The notes beneath the pieces were generated by a model, which saw only the letters and a list, made by a program, of their open reading frames with translations, ran no database searches and was not told where the DNA came from. 64,000 nt of DNA from Melastoma dodecandrum. Taxonomy: Eukaryota > Streptophyta > Magnoliopsida > Myrtales > Melastomataceae. The position numbers were made by a program, and so were the translations under genes. This document shows, in pieces, positions 9,577-20,600 of the stretch (position 1 is the first letter of the stretch; the number at the start of each line of letters is the position of its first letter). The stretch is taken from NCBI GenBank assembly GCA_029817715.1, contig JARUPY010000396.1, forward strand, positions 4,216,001 through 4,280,000. The letters run 5' to 3'.

Positions 9577-11189
9577 ATGGTGGAGACACGTTTTGATGAG
9601 TTGAGAAGGGAGCAGGAGACTACGGGAGAATTGGTGGAAGGTTTGGTTGAGAAGGTTGGGGTTTTAATTTCGAAAATTCGTGAAGTGCAGTTGCAGGCGC
9701 GAAATGTTCAAGCTCAAATTGATGAAAAATGGAATTGATCCTCAAGAAGTTATCGGCGTTGGAGACAAGTAAGGAAGAGGAGTTGACAGTAGCACGGGAG
9801 GGAATAAATGATGATTTAAGATGCGGTACTGTGAGTACTTTTACGATGTCTAAAGTTGATTTTCCAGAATTTGATGGGAATGATTTGGAGGACTGGCTCT
9901 ATAAATGCCAAAGATTTTTTGGGTTAGAGCATGTACCAGAGGATAGGAAGGTGAAGCTTGCTTTGTTGTATCTGTATGGATCCGCGTTACAGCGGCACTA
10001 CTCTTATGTTAAGAATCGGAAGAGGGATAGAGTTTTGGAGTGGGAAGAGTACGCATTAGCATTGAATAGTAGGTTTGGCAAAGAGGTTTTTAAGGACCTT
10101 ATGGGAAAGATGAAAAATCTTAAGCAAGAAGGTGAGTTCTCTAATCTGTACTAATATATGGAAGAATTTGACATTTGTTTGAGGAGAGTTTTGGATAAAA
10201 TCGATCTGCCTATGTCGTTCCAAGTCAACCTATTCATTAATGGACTGAAGGAGGAGTTTAAAAGCACTTTGTGGTTGCTTAAACCTACTGACCTGTTATT
10301 TGTACAGGCTAATGTGAGGATTCTTAGTAGTGATGTATCACCAGGGCGTGCGGGTGGCAATGGTAATAAACCTTTGCGAGTTTGGAATAGACCAGTCGCT
10401 CATGTGACAGAACAGAGAGAGTTGTTGGCATTGGGGACAGGGGATAAGTATTTGTCTCGGGTTGGTAACACCTCATCTATGTTAGGAGTGAATAGGAATA
10501 TTGGTGACAGAGGTACAAACACTGCGAATAATTCTCCTGGTGCGGGTAGTAATGTTGGACCTGCAGGAAGAAGACGATTGAGCCAAGAGGAAATCGAGGA
10601 GAGAAGGTCGAAGGGTCTTTGCTTTGGGTGTAATGAGCCCTTTGATAGGAATCATAGGTGTTCTAGGCGGCAGGTATATTATTTGATTGTGGAGCCAGTT
10701 GAGGAAGGGAGGGAAATAACTGAAGGTTGTGCGGTGAATGTTAGTGAGCAGAAGGAGGACAGAGCACAGGTTACCTTGCACGCATTGAAGGGTGAATTGC
10801 AGAAGGAGGGAGTTCAAACAATGCAAGTTAGAGGGTTGTACAAGAAGACAAGTTTGAACATTCTTATTGATTTGGGAAGCACTCATAACTTTGTCGACAT
10901 GAGTATGGTTAAAGGAATGAATTTACCAGCTGAAAAGGTAACTCCAATCAAGGTGGTGGTGGCTGATGGTCGAAGTATGACTTGTAGAAATATGTTACGA
11001 CAGTTTTGTTGGGAAATGCAAGGGCATACATTCACGGCCGATTTCTATGTCATTCCATTGGGGGGCTGTGAAATGATATTGGGTGTAACTTGGTTGGCTT
11101 GGTTGGGGGATATTGTTTGGAACTTTCATTTATCTGTGATGAAATTTAAGTGGGAAGGGGTTGAAATTGTTCTTGAAGGGGTGTCTTAG
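9577..11189 (+). pseudogene. Gypsy gag and protease, disrupted
   Basis: The frame opens at ATG 9577 (MVETRFDELRREQE). A one-base shift near 9728 separates it from the next block, which contains the retrotransposon gag signature VDFPEFDGNDLEDWLY. A TAA at 10152-10154 then interrupts NLY|YMEEFD, where CAA to TAA is the simplest origin. The zinc knuckle is CFGC-x7-HRC near 10620. The protease reads ILIDLGSTHNF, where family members usually have D-S-G, so the catalytic triplet itself is altered. A TAG at 11187 ends the block. Gag would form the particle and the protease would cut the polyprotein; neither can work as it stands. Confidence 0.9.
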
Positions 11190-14177
11190 CAAGATCAGCA
11201 AGATCTGTTGCAGACTACCACAGTGAAGAAGATTCAAAAAATATGTAGCACGCCTGTTGTTGTGGGTTGGGTGGCTAGTGTGGTAGGAGTAGAGGAATCC
11301 TTATTACACTATCGATCAATTCAGGTGGGGGAAGAACAACCTGCAATTGAGAGGTTCTTGACTGATTATGCAGACCTTTTTATGGAGCCTACAGACTTGC
11401 CTCCTTTTAGAGGCTATGATCATTCGATTGTTTTGAAGGAGGGTGTGTAGGGAATTAGTCTCAGACCTTACAAGCATTCTGCTGCGCAAAAGGATGAAAT
11501 CGAGAAGATGGTTTGGGAATTAATGAACACTGGGGTTATCCGGGAAAGTAAAAGCTCTTTCTCATCTCCCGTGGTGATGGTCAAGAAGAAGGATGGATCG
11601 TGGCGCATGTGTGTCGACTACAGAGAGCTTAACAAGCAAACGGTGAAAGATAAGTACCCTATACCAGTTATAGATGAGCTGCTTGATGAGTTGTTTGGCG
11701 CTGTAATCTTTTCTAAGATAGACTTGAGAGCTGGTTATCATCAATTCGAATGAATCCATTGGATGTGCATAAGACAGCTTTCCGTACTCATGATGGGCAT
11801 TACGAGTTTTTGGTCATGCCTTTCGGGCTGACTAATGCCCCCTCTACATTCCAAAGTTCGATGAATTCCATCTTTAGACCTTACTTGCGGAAGTCTATTC
11901 TAGTTTTCTTTGATGACATACTCATCTACAGTAAGTCTGTGACAGAGCATGCTGATCACTTGCAGACAGCTTTATCAGTCCGAAGGCGGTATGTTTTGTT
12001 TGCCAAGAAATCCAAATGTGTTTTTGGTAGCTCCCGAGTTGAATATTTAGGACATTTTATTGAAAAAGAAGGGGTTTCAACGGATCTGTCCAAGATTCAG
12101 GCAGTGCAGAATTGGCCTGTTCCATCCACTTTGAAGCATTTGCGAGGGTTCTTGGGGTCGAGTGGGTACTATAGAATATTCATTCACGGGTATGGAGTGA
12201 TTTGTAAACCCCTTACTGACTTGTTGAAGAAGGATGGGTTTTGTTGGAGTAATGCAGCTCAGGCTGCCTTTGATAAGTTGAAGGAAATGTTAACCTCTGC
12301 CCCGGTCTTAGTTTTACCTAATTTCAGTGATACCTTTGTGATTGAAACAGATGCTTCAGACATTGGCATTGGAGCCGTTCTTATGCAGCGCAAACATCCT
12401 ATTGCTTTCATTAGTAAGCATTTGGCTCCTCATCATCATAGCCCTTCTGTATATGAGAAAGAACTTTATTCATTGGTGCATGTAGTGGGTAAGTGGCACC
12501 ATTACTTGGTGGGACAGCATTTTATTATCTGGACAGACCACAAGAGTTTAAAATTCTTGTTGGAGCAGAGGCTGCATACAGAGGGACAGTTTAGGTGGTT
12601 GACAAAGCTCATGAGATACGATTATGAGATTGTTATAAAAAGGGAAAAGAAAATATGGCGGCTGATGCTTTATCTCGGGTTCAAGGTTCTGAGATAATGT
12701 CGATGACTGTTCAGTACTACTCACCTACCTTGTTTGATGATATTAAAGCCACTTGGACAGCTGATACTAAGTTGGCTGCTTTAATTACGGAGTTACAGGA
12801 GGGAAATGGTTCGGTAAGTCGGTTCCAGTGGCGACAAGGGCTGTTGCAGCGGGGTTCTAAATTGGTGGTTGGAGAAGTACCTGAGGTGCGGCAGAAGATT
12901 CTGCATATTTTTCATTGTGGACCAGCAGGGGGTCATTCTGGGGGTCTTGCTACTTCCAAGCGGATTGGTCAATTTTTTTATTGGAAGGGCCCGGACAAGG
13001 ATGTCCGCAACTTTGTAAGGTCTTGTTCTGTTTGCTCTACTTGTAAACACGAGAATGTTGCTGCTCTAGGGTTGTTGCAGCCTTTGCCGGTTCCTGCTGG
13101 GTTTTGGCAAGACATCTCTATGGACTTCATTGATGGGCTGCCTAAGTTACAAGGTAAAGCTGCTATCTTTGTAGTGGTAGATCGACTGAGTAAATATGGC
13201 CGTTTCCTTGCATTGCCCCACCCATATACCACTAAGATTGTTGCTCAACTTTTTCTGGACAATGTCTTCAAGTTGCATGGACTGCCACTTACTATTGTGA
13301 GTGATAGAGATGCCATTTCTTGAGCCGTTTTTGGCAGGAGCTCTTTACTCTACAAGGAGTGGAGTTACATCTATCCACTGCTTACCATCTGCAAACAGAT
13401 GGGCAGACTGAGGTGGTTAACAGATGCCTTGAGACTTATTTACGTTGTATGGTGGGTGATTGTTCGGAAGGGTGGGTTAAATGGCTTCCTCTGGCCAAGT
13501 AGTGGTATAATAGTATGTACCATTCATCTCTTAAAATGTCTCCCTTTGAGGCCTTATATGGTTATCCACCTCCAGTGCATATTCCCTATATAACCAACGA
13601 TCATATTGTTCCTACTGTTGATTGGACATTAAGGGAAAGGGAAGCTCAACTCCAGCTCTTGAGATTTCATTTGGATCGTGCCCATCACAGGATGCAGCAG
13701 CTGGCCAATCGGCACTGGGTGGAAAGGGAATTTCAGCTGGGCGATTTAGTTTATGTGAAACTTCGTCCTTACTGGCAGCAGAGTGTTGCAATGCGAAGTA
13801 ATAATAAGCTGACCCCTTTGTTCTATGGTCCTTTTAAAGTGGTGGATAAAATTGGGAAGGTGGCTTATAAGCTGGACTTACCCGCGGAAGCATTAATTCA
13901 TCCCACCTTCCATGTTTCCAAGCTGCGAAGAAGTGTCCCAGATGATACTAGAGTTTCTGTGAAATTGCCACCTTTCTGTGATTTGCAGAAGCGAGAGCCT
14001 ATGGCTGTTTTGGCTCGGTGAATGGTTAAGCGTGGAAACCGTGTTGCGACTCAGGTTTTAGTGCAATGGAGGGGTGCTGTGCCGGAAGATGCTACTTGGG
14101 AGTTTCTTTATGACTTGGAGAAGAAATTTCCTTCATGTTCACTTGAGGACAAGTGTCTTTTAAGGGGGGAAACTTGA
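11190..14177 (+). pseudogene. Gypsy pol (RT, RNase H, integrase, chromodomain), disrupted
   Basis: In order: a stop at 11448; RT with [20 protein letters not shown] (from about 11565) and VFFDDILIYS near 11905; RNase H with ETDASDIGIGAVL near 12345; integrase with a CSVCSTCKHEN zinc motif, SMDFIDGLP and VSDRDAI; then HPTFHVSKLRR and a chromodomain (VLVQWRGAVPEDATWEF) near 14055. Breaks: a one-base deletion near 11750, a shift near 12655, a stop at 13321, a TAG at 13500 and a TGA at 14019. The chromodomain marks it as a chromovirus. The product would be non-functional. Confidence 0.92.
14161..14173 (+). other. Polypurine tract of the Gypsy element
   Basis: AAGGGGGGAAA just before the 3' LTR, within the last codons of pol. 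Confidence 0.8.
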
Positions 14178-14642
14178 TGCGTGGCAGCTGTTCGGGAAGC
14201 AGAATAATTGGCGAAGGAGCAAGCAGGAGTTGCAGGTTGAAGGAAGGAGTTGCAGGCTTGACAGTTTTAATCGTTATGGGGGTCGTCGGGCTGTCCTGTT
14301 TAGCCAGTCTAATACTAGTGAACAGTCCAATATAAGTAGACCGGTCTAGGCAGTTAGGAGTCGGGCGAAGTCTGTTACAGGGGGTTGTCTGTTGTCTGTT
14401 AGGAGTATAATATAGGAGGGAAGCAGGGAAATTGTTAACAGTTGTAGTTTGTTGTTGTTTCCCAAGGCGGAGACGGTGGACGATAAGCTCTGGCATTGTT
14501 GGCTTGGGTTGTCGGAGGTGATGAGTGTTGGATGAGTGAGTTGGATTTGTGATCGTTGTTCTGAACATTGCGTGCTGCAAAATTGCTGTTGTTGTTGTTC
14601 ATTTTACCATTGTGTTGTGATTTGGAGTTTTGGCACAGATCA
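14175..14642 (+). repeat. 3' LTR of the Gypsy element (468 bp)
   Basis: Starts TGATGCGTGG and ends ACAGATCA. Relative to the 5' LTR it carries an extra CTGAACATTGCGTG-like segment near 14561 and lacks about 6-8 bases near 14460. Confidence 0.92.
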
Positions 14643-15106
14643 GTAGGTGGTGGCGGCGACGGCTGAGGCGGAAGAGGAGGAGGCAGGCGGGTTTCCAAAC
14701 AGTAGCTGAGTTGGGGAATAGCGTTTCCTATGGGTAGACGGGTTGGACAGGAATAATAAAGCATGCCTGCCGGGTTTCTCGAGCCAATTAAATGGGGACC
14801 CAAGTTTTATTAGCCCTAAAATAATTCGGTCTTCGATATTTGCCGATTTTTTTCAATTACCAGTTTCAATCTTGAATACCGATACAAAAAATTATTACTC
14901 CCAATTCCATTTCCAAATATCGAAAAATCGATCCCGAATTTTCGAAATTTTAAAATTTTAGGATTGAAAACTGTATATGAAAACGGTATACTGAATTTTT
15001 TTTCTCCCCTACTAATAATAATAACATATTTATGCGTTGTATAACGTGTTACCATTAAAAACACCGAGATAGTTGAGCATTGAAAAAACATCAAATAAAT
15101 GGAGCA
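14643..15106. other. Intergenic flank between two retroelements
   Basis: A G-rich start (second unit of the short tandem repeat seen at 9021) is followed by AT-rich DNA with many AAATTTTCGAA-like segments. No coding frame with support. Confidence 0.5.
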
Positions 15107-15406
15107 ATGAAGGATGACTAAATATGATATTAAATCTTAGTCATTTGGGATAACGATTTCTATAGTCGTTTTAATTTTCTATCCATCCCTATATTTAGAG
15201 GAATGTGTAATCATTTCATGTAAGATGAAGATTAAGAAAGAGAAACCATTTCTGCAGCCTAAACACTCCAATCTACATCCCTCGTAGGTGCAACAACTCT
15301 ACAGAAATTTTAATCTATCGTATTGGAGGTTGTCGGCAGTACAAAACCTACGTTCTGCTTGTACCTTCTCCTTCATATCCAATCATTTCACACATAACTC
15401 CAAACA
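15107..15406 (+). repeat. 5' LTR remnant of the truncated Copia
   Basis: The left limit is placed at TGAAGGATGACT, which aligns with the TGTTGAAGGTAA start of the family LTR. The right end is CA at 15406. Confidence 0.6.
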
Positions 15407-15410
15407 AGTT

Positions 15411-15422
15411 TGGTATCAGAGC
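15411..15422 (+). other. Primer binding site, tRNA-Met type
   Basis: TGGTATCAGAGC, an exact match to the plant tRNA-Met primer site. Confidence 0.85.
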
Positions 15423-15451
15423 GCAGAAGGTCGTGCCTACATCCGTTGGCA

Positions 15452-16830
15452 ACATGTTCTTCACATTTTCTCCCAATCAAATCCCTATCTTCAATGGTGA
15501 GCACTTCGACTATTCAAGTTATTAAATGGAGACCATTTTCCTTTCGTAAGATCTATGGAAACTTGTGAATGAAGGCTATGAAGAAGTTCCAGAAGGAATC
15601 TCTCTCCTAGAAGGTGACAACACTTCAGCAAAAGGTGTCATCAACCCTATAGAAGATGAGCAGAAGTCGTACAAGGAGAACGTCATGAAAAATATCATGA
15701 CTTTGCAGATTCTGCAATAATCCGTGAGCAAAACCTTCTACCCAAGGATATTTAACCTGAAGAAGGTGAATGAAGCATGGGAGGTCCTAAAGAAGGAGTT
15801 CAAAGTATCACAGAAGGTGATATCTATAAAGCTGCAGAACCTTTGGAGGGACTTTTATAATCTAGCCATAAAAGACGCAGAAACCGTCAAAGATTACTCA
15901 AGAATCGTCGAGATTCTCAATCAATTAAAGAGTTGCGGAGAAGTTGTCTGGATTGAGAAGTCGTGGAGAAAATCCTCATAAGCTTGTCACATAAGTTTGA
16001 GCATGTGGTAACCGTGATTAAAGAGATGAAAGGTCTCCTAGAAGATTCTATCTATGAGTTGATGAGTTCTCTAGAAGCCCATGAGAAACGAGTTAGCAAA
16101 TACACAGGCCCAGTGGAGCAAGCATTTCAAGCGAAGTTGAATGTTTCTGAGCAGAAGCAAGAACGTTTTGAAAACAACAGAAAGTCCTACGACAGAGAAC
16201 ACATCAGCAAGTTTCGTGGTAGAGGTAGAGGATATGCAAAAGGACGACCAGAAGGTCAGCACAGAAGCGGTCATGGAGAAGTAGAAGCTGGATGTCGCAT
16301 CTGCATGAAGCATAACCATGAAACAAAATATTGTCGTCTTCGATCCAGGATATGCAAGTTTCCAATTCATTCAGATCGTGATTGCTTGTACAAAGATAAA
16401 GAACGGAAGCATGAACAGAAGAATGAGGACATATGCTCGGTAAATTTCTTTAAGGAAGATGAACCTTCTAAAGGTTTTTATTCTTCCTTTAACTCAATGC
16501 AAGATATTAATGAGATATGGTTTCTCGATATTATTGTAGCAATCATGTAACATGGATTAAGAAGAACTTTGTGGAGCTTGATGAGAAATATAATTCTCTC
16601 TTGGAACTTAGAGATATTAAGAAGTTGAAGATAAAAGGTAAAGATGTTGTTTCAGTTTTTAGTGTAGAAGGTCAACATAAGAGGATACACGACGTCTTCT
16701 ACATTCAATAAATCGTACAGAACCTACTAAGTGTGGGACATATGATGAAAAATGGATATAAGTTGATTTTTGCAGAAGATCAATATGAGATGAAGGACAG
16801 AAGGTTGTGATTGTAAAGTCCAACAATTTT
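15452..16830 (+). pseudogene. Copia GAG/protease remnant
   Basis: The frame starts MFFTFSPNQIPIFNGEHFDY, a typical Copia GAG N-terminus, then hits a stop at about 15524. Later pieces include a UBN2-type region (KKVNEAWEVLKKEFKVSQKV, 15756-15815), an RGRGRG stretch and a knuckle-like CRICMKHNHETKYC near 16300. The protease motif is destroyed: WFLD is followed by a scrambled segment and CSNHVTW. Several stops and frame changes make it non-functional. Confidence 0.8.
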
Positions 16831-16870
16831 TTCTTGTTAAAGTTGACTCATTATAGGAATGTTATTCTTA

Positions 16871-17651
16871 AAACTGAGATTATAAATCTTTCAAGGTAAG
16901 AAATCAATCGCATTCAAGCAAGGGAATCAAAGATTAGAAAGGTTATTATTCTTCGTAACATTTTCTTCTAATTTTTTTTTTCTCTCTAGGAAAATCTCCT
17001 TTGTGCCGTCACCCCTTAGGATGATGTGCATGAGAAGTAGAATTTCCGCATTTTTTGTTAAGCTTTAGGATTGGGAAAACGGATTTTAGGGTTTTCTATT
17101 ATTTTATTTTTATATTGTGTAATAGTATTTCTTTTGATAAATTTCGTTCAAATAGTTAATATTTTTCGAATAGTTTCGGAATTGTGAAATTGTATGAATC
17201 CAAACTAATCGGAATCGTACAGAGGAAGATTTGCATTTCATTTCAGAAATATGTATGATAAATAAAAACGTTTAGCAAATGAATAATTTGTTTTGACGAA
17301 ACAGTACCATCACGAGTAATGGGCCGACCCGGGCATTATGCCGCCGGGGAATGGCTATAAGCGGACCCGGCGACGAGCACGCTCGGTGGCCCTGGTCGCA
17401 TAACCACCACAAGCGGACTCACCAGTTAAAAAACCAAAAATCAAATCAGGGGAATTCTGAAAGAATCGCTCTTCATCAAGAAGGGAAAGACGCCCCAATT
17501 GGGTCTTTCCGCCCAAAAAGCCCAAGCAACAAGAGATCGCGAGCTCCACGAAACAGACGGACGCAGCTCTCCTCCTCCCTCGTAGCCAAAAGCGAGAAAC
17601 AGGAAGAAGGAGAAGGTCCCCCACCTCCCCTCCCTGCCCTACCTTGCAGGG
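16871..17651. other. Upstream region and probable 5' UTR of SWI3C
   Basis: AT-rich DNA to about 17310 changes sharply to GC-rich sequence. The last 200 bp are pyrimidine-rich and likely contain the promoter and 5' leader. No TATA box is placed with confidence. Confidence 0.5.
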
Positions 17652-20600
17652 ATGCCCGCTTCTCCCTCGTTTCCATCCGGTAAAATCCCCTCCCCGCGCA
17701 TTTCCCCCATCCACCCATTTCGCAATTCCCTCTGGAGAGAAGTGGGTCGGATTCGATTCCCATTTTTGGCGAGGAAAAATCCCATCTTTACTGGGGTTTG
17801 ATTTTGGGGTTTCATCCCTCCAGGGACACGTGGCAGCCGTTGGAAGCGTCGGAGGAGGGACTCCAACCCGTCTTCTTCTCGCAACAAGCAGCCGCCCTAC
17901 AAGGACGACAACAATGACTCCGACAACGAGGACAACAACGCCGCTAACGACCTTGATGAGGACGCCGATGTCAACAACAACAACAGCGAGGGTCCCGAGG
18001 ATTCTAACCCTAACCCTAACCCTAACTCTAACCCAAACCCCAACCCTAGTTCTGGGTCGGGGTTGGTTCGCACGAGGGAGATGGAGGTTGTGGACGGTGG
18101 CGGAGTTCGGATTTCGGAGTTTCCTCTAGCTATTGCCAGGGTGGTAAACCGGCCGCACTCATCGGTGCTTGCCTTAGTGGCAGCCGAGAGGGCGAATGCA
18201 ATTGGGGTAGAGAGTGTTGGTTCAGGGGGCAGGGAGAGCAGTAGGGTTTGTTTGGAGAATGTTTCGTACGGGCAGTTGCAGGCACTATCGACGGTCCCTG
18301 CAGATAGCCCGGGGTTGCTGTCTCCCGTGGAGAGGGAGAGGGAGGAGGCGGGTGAGGGGGAGAGGGATGGAGAGAGGGCTGCGAGTGTGATGCCGACACC
18401 ACCAAGTATAATAGAAGGGTCTGGTGTGGTCAAGAGGTTCGGCGAGAGGGTGCACGTGCTGCCAATGCATTCAGGTGATTCTTCTTGCCTTTCTCTATTT
18501 TTCCCGATAGGGGTTTAGAGTAATTCGATGAAATCTTCTGTCTGCTGGGATCATTAGCTGTTGACACTGTTAAAGAGTTTTTTCGCTTGGAATTATCCTC
18601 TATTTTCTCTGGGCTGCGCAGCATTCCCGGCGCAACTGGAAATTTCCAGAACATGGCAGAGAAGAGTGGTTATTTATTCAAAATTGTATTTTGAAAATTG
18701 AGTTTACTTGTTTACACCATTTCCAAGAAATTGTTAGCAACGAAAACCAGCAGCCAAATCCCAAATTAATGGAGCAATGAAACAGCTGCATTCATGAGGG
18801 CCTCGAAATGTTTCTAGCTTTCTGTACCGTCATTAACACTTGTCTGGGAACAGACACGAAGTGGTGTGGTTGCGATCTCTTCATATATGGGTGACGCTTC
18901 TAAGGAACCTACTGTTTCTTTTCATGAATGTGAATTCCAGTGAACAGTTGTTTCTTCTCTTGGTGCTCATCCTGGGAAAACATATTGTCTCTGATAATCT
19001 TAGAATAACTTGAAATCCTTTGGCTGCATCCCCTCAGTTTTAGTCAACTAATGGCCGGAGATTGCTTACTTGATTACAACTTCCTAATGTTTCTACAGAG
19101 CTGTTTGACGAGATTTTCATTTGCTGTTTCCCTTTTCCATTCAGCATGTCATTTTCTTCGAAATTCCCGCTACATTAGCCAGGCAGTGCTCCCTGTTATA
19201 GCATTTGGTGAAACATTTGGTTGTAATGAAAGGAGCAAAATTGTGAATTGGGAGGGTGTTTCCTTCCTTTATTCCATGTATAAATTTTCTGACATGGTAT
19301 TCAATGATCAGACTGGTTTTCGCCTTCAACGGTACATCGGTTGGAAAGGCAAGTGGTGCCACATTTCTTTTCTGGGAAATCAGCTGACCATACGCCGGAG
19401 AAATACATGGAATGTAGGAATCACATTGTTGCGAAGTATATGGATGATCCAAATAAAAGGCTCACAATTTTCGATTGTCGTGGATCATTTCGTGGAATTC
19501 AAGATGATGACTTAGGGCGCATTTTTCGCTTTCTGGAACACTGGGGGATAATCAATTATTGTGCTGCCACTTCAAGAGAGCGAGAGTCATGGAATAGTAG
19601 TGCATATCTGAAGGAAGATCAAAATGGCGAGGTTCATGTGCCAGCCGCCAGTTTGAAGTCGATTGATAGCTTAATCAAGTTTGAGAAGCCTAAATGTCAG
19701 CGAAAGGCAGCTGATATGTACAAAACCTCCTTGCATAAGAGTGATAGTGCGTCGGACTTGGACAGCAGAATTCGAGAGCATCTATCGGAAAACCACTGTA
19801 TTCATTGCTCTCGGCCTCTTCTGGTTGTGTATCATCGCTCGCTCAAGGAGGTATTTGAACTTCTCTTCAAGACATGAATCCAATCAACTTATCTTGTATG
19901 TGGCCTAATTCTGACAGACACTTTATTCCACAGGCTGATGTATACTTGTGTAACTACTGTTTCCATGAAGGAAGATTTGTCGTTGGTCATTCAAGCTTAG
20001 ACTTTGCAAGGTTCGATTCAATGAAAACCTACGATGATATTGATGGAGAAAGCTGGACGGACCAAGAAACACTGCTGCTGCTGGAGGGTATGGAACTATA
20101 CCCGGAGAACTGGAGTGAGATTGCAGAGCATGTTGGCTCGAAGTCAAAGGCACAATGCATTCTTCATTTTCTCCGGTTGCCGATGGAAGATGGCCTGCTG
20201 AAGAACGTTGAAGTTCCAGGAGTCTCCCCTTCCTCGACTGTAACAAATGGGAATGACCAGACCAGTTCTTTCTTTAATTCAAATGGGAATGTTGAAGGTA
20301 CTGTAAAGCACTGGGATATGCAGTTACAAATGAGATGTTCAAATGATCAAACTTGTGCATGTTGATATACTTACATTTTTAGCAGGTATCCACCTTCGAG
20401 ACGTTGAACCTGCAAGCAGGCTTCCTTTTGCAAACTCTGGGAATCCTGTTATGTCACTGGTCGGTATTCTTATCCGAACTTTTACATTTAATTGTTTCTA
20501 CTTGGATATGCTATCATTTCTCGTGCTTAATCTACAGGGGCTCTTGAGCTTAAATTGTTATTGTCAGATTCAGATTCGACTAATTCCTCCAACTTTTACC

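Larger units (their letters stand above)
9068..14642 (+). mobile_element. Complete but mutated Ty3/Gypsy chromovirus (Reina-like size)
   Basis: Two LTRs of about 460 bp, both starting TGATGCGTGG and ending GATCA, flank gag, protease, RT, RNase H, integrase and a C-terminal chromodomain. The flanking five bases are ATAGG on the left and GTAGG on the right, a target duplication with one mismatch. The LTRs differ at roughly one position in sixteen over the part I compared, and there is a 14-bp indel near 14561. Several stops and frameshifts break the proteins. It is an old insertion. The short LTRs, total size and chromodomain suggest the Reina lineage, which is inference. Confidence 0.93.
15107..16870 (+). 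mobile_element. Truncated Copia element (same family as the one at 38-41 kb)
   Basis: An LTR-like segment ends CAAACA at 15406, a primer site follows, and a decayed GAG and protease remain. Integrase, RT and the 3' LTR are absent. The LTR aligns with those at 38190-38547 and 40436-40801 (read in reverse), sharing CTCGTAGGTGCAACA and CCTACGTTCTGCT. The right limit is where homology to the pre-integrase region fades and is approximate. Confidence 0.75.

Noticed and set aside
17355..18433. Several 90-180 codon frames opposite or beside SWI3C exons 1 and 2
   Set aside because: Low-complexity antisense or out-of-frame readings of the GC-rich exon; the true frame is fixed by homology and splice phase.
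19051..19515. 154-codon frame from 19051
   Set aside because: Runs from intron 2 into exon 3 in the wrong frame; SWIRM homology sets the frame.
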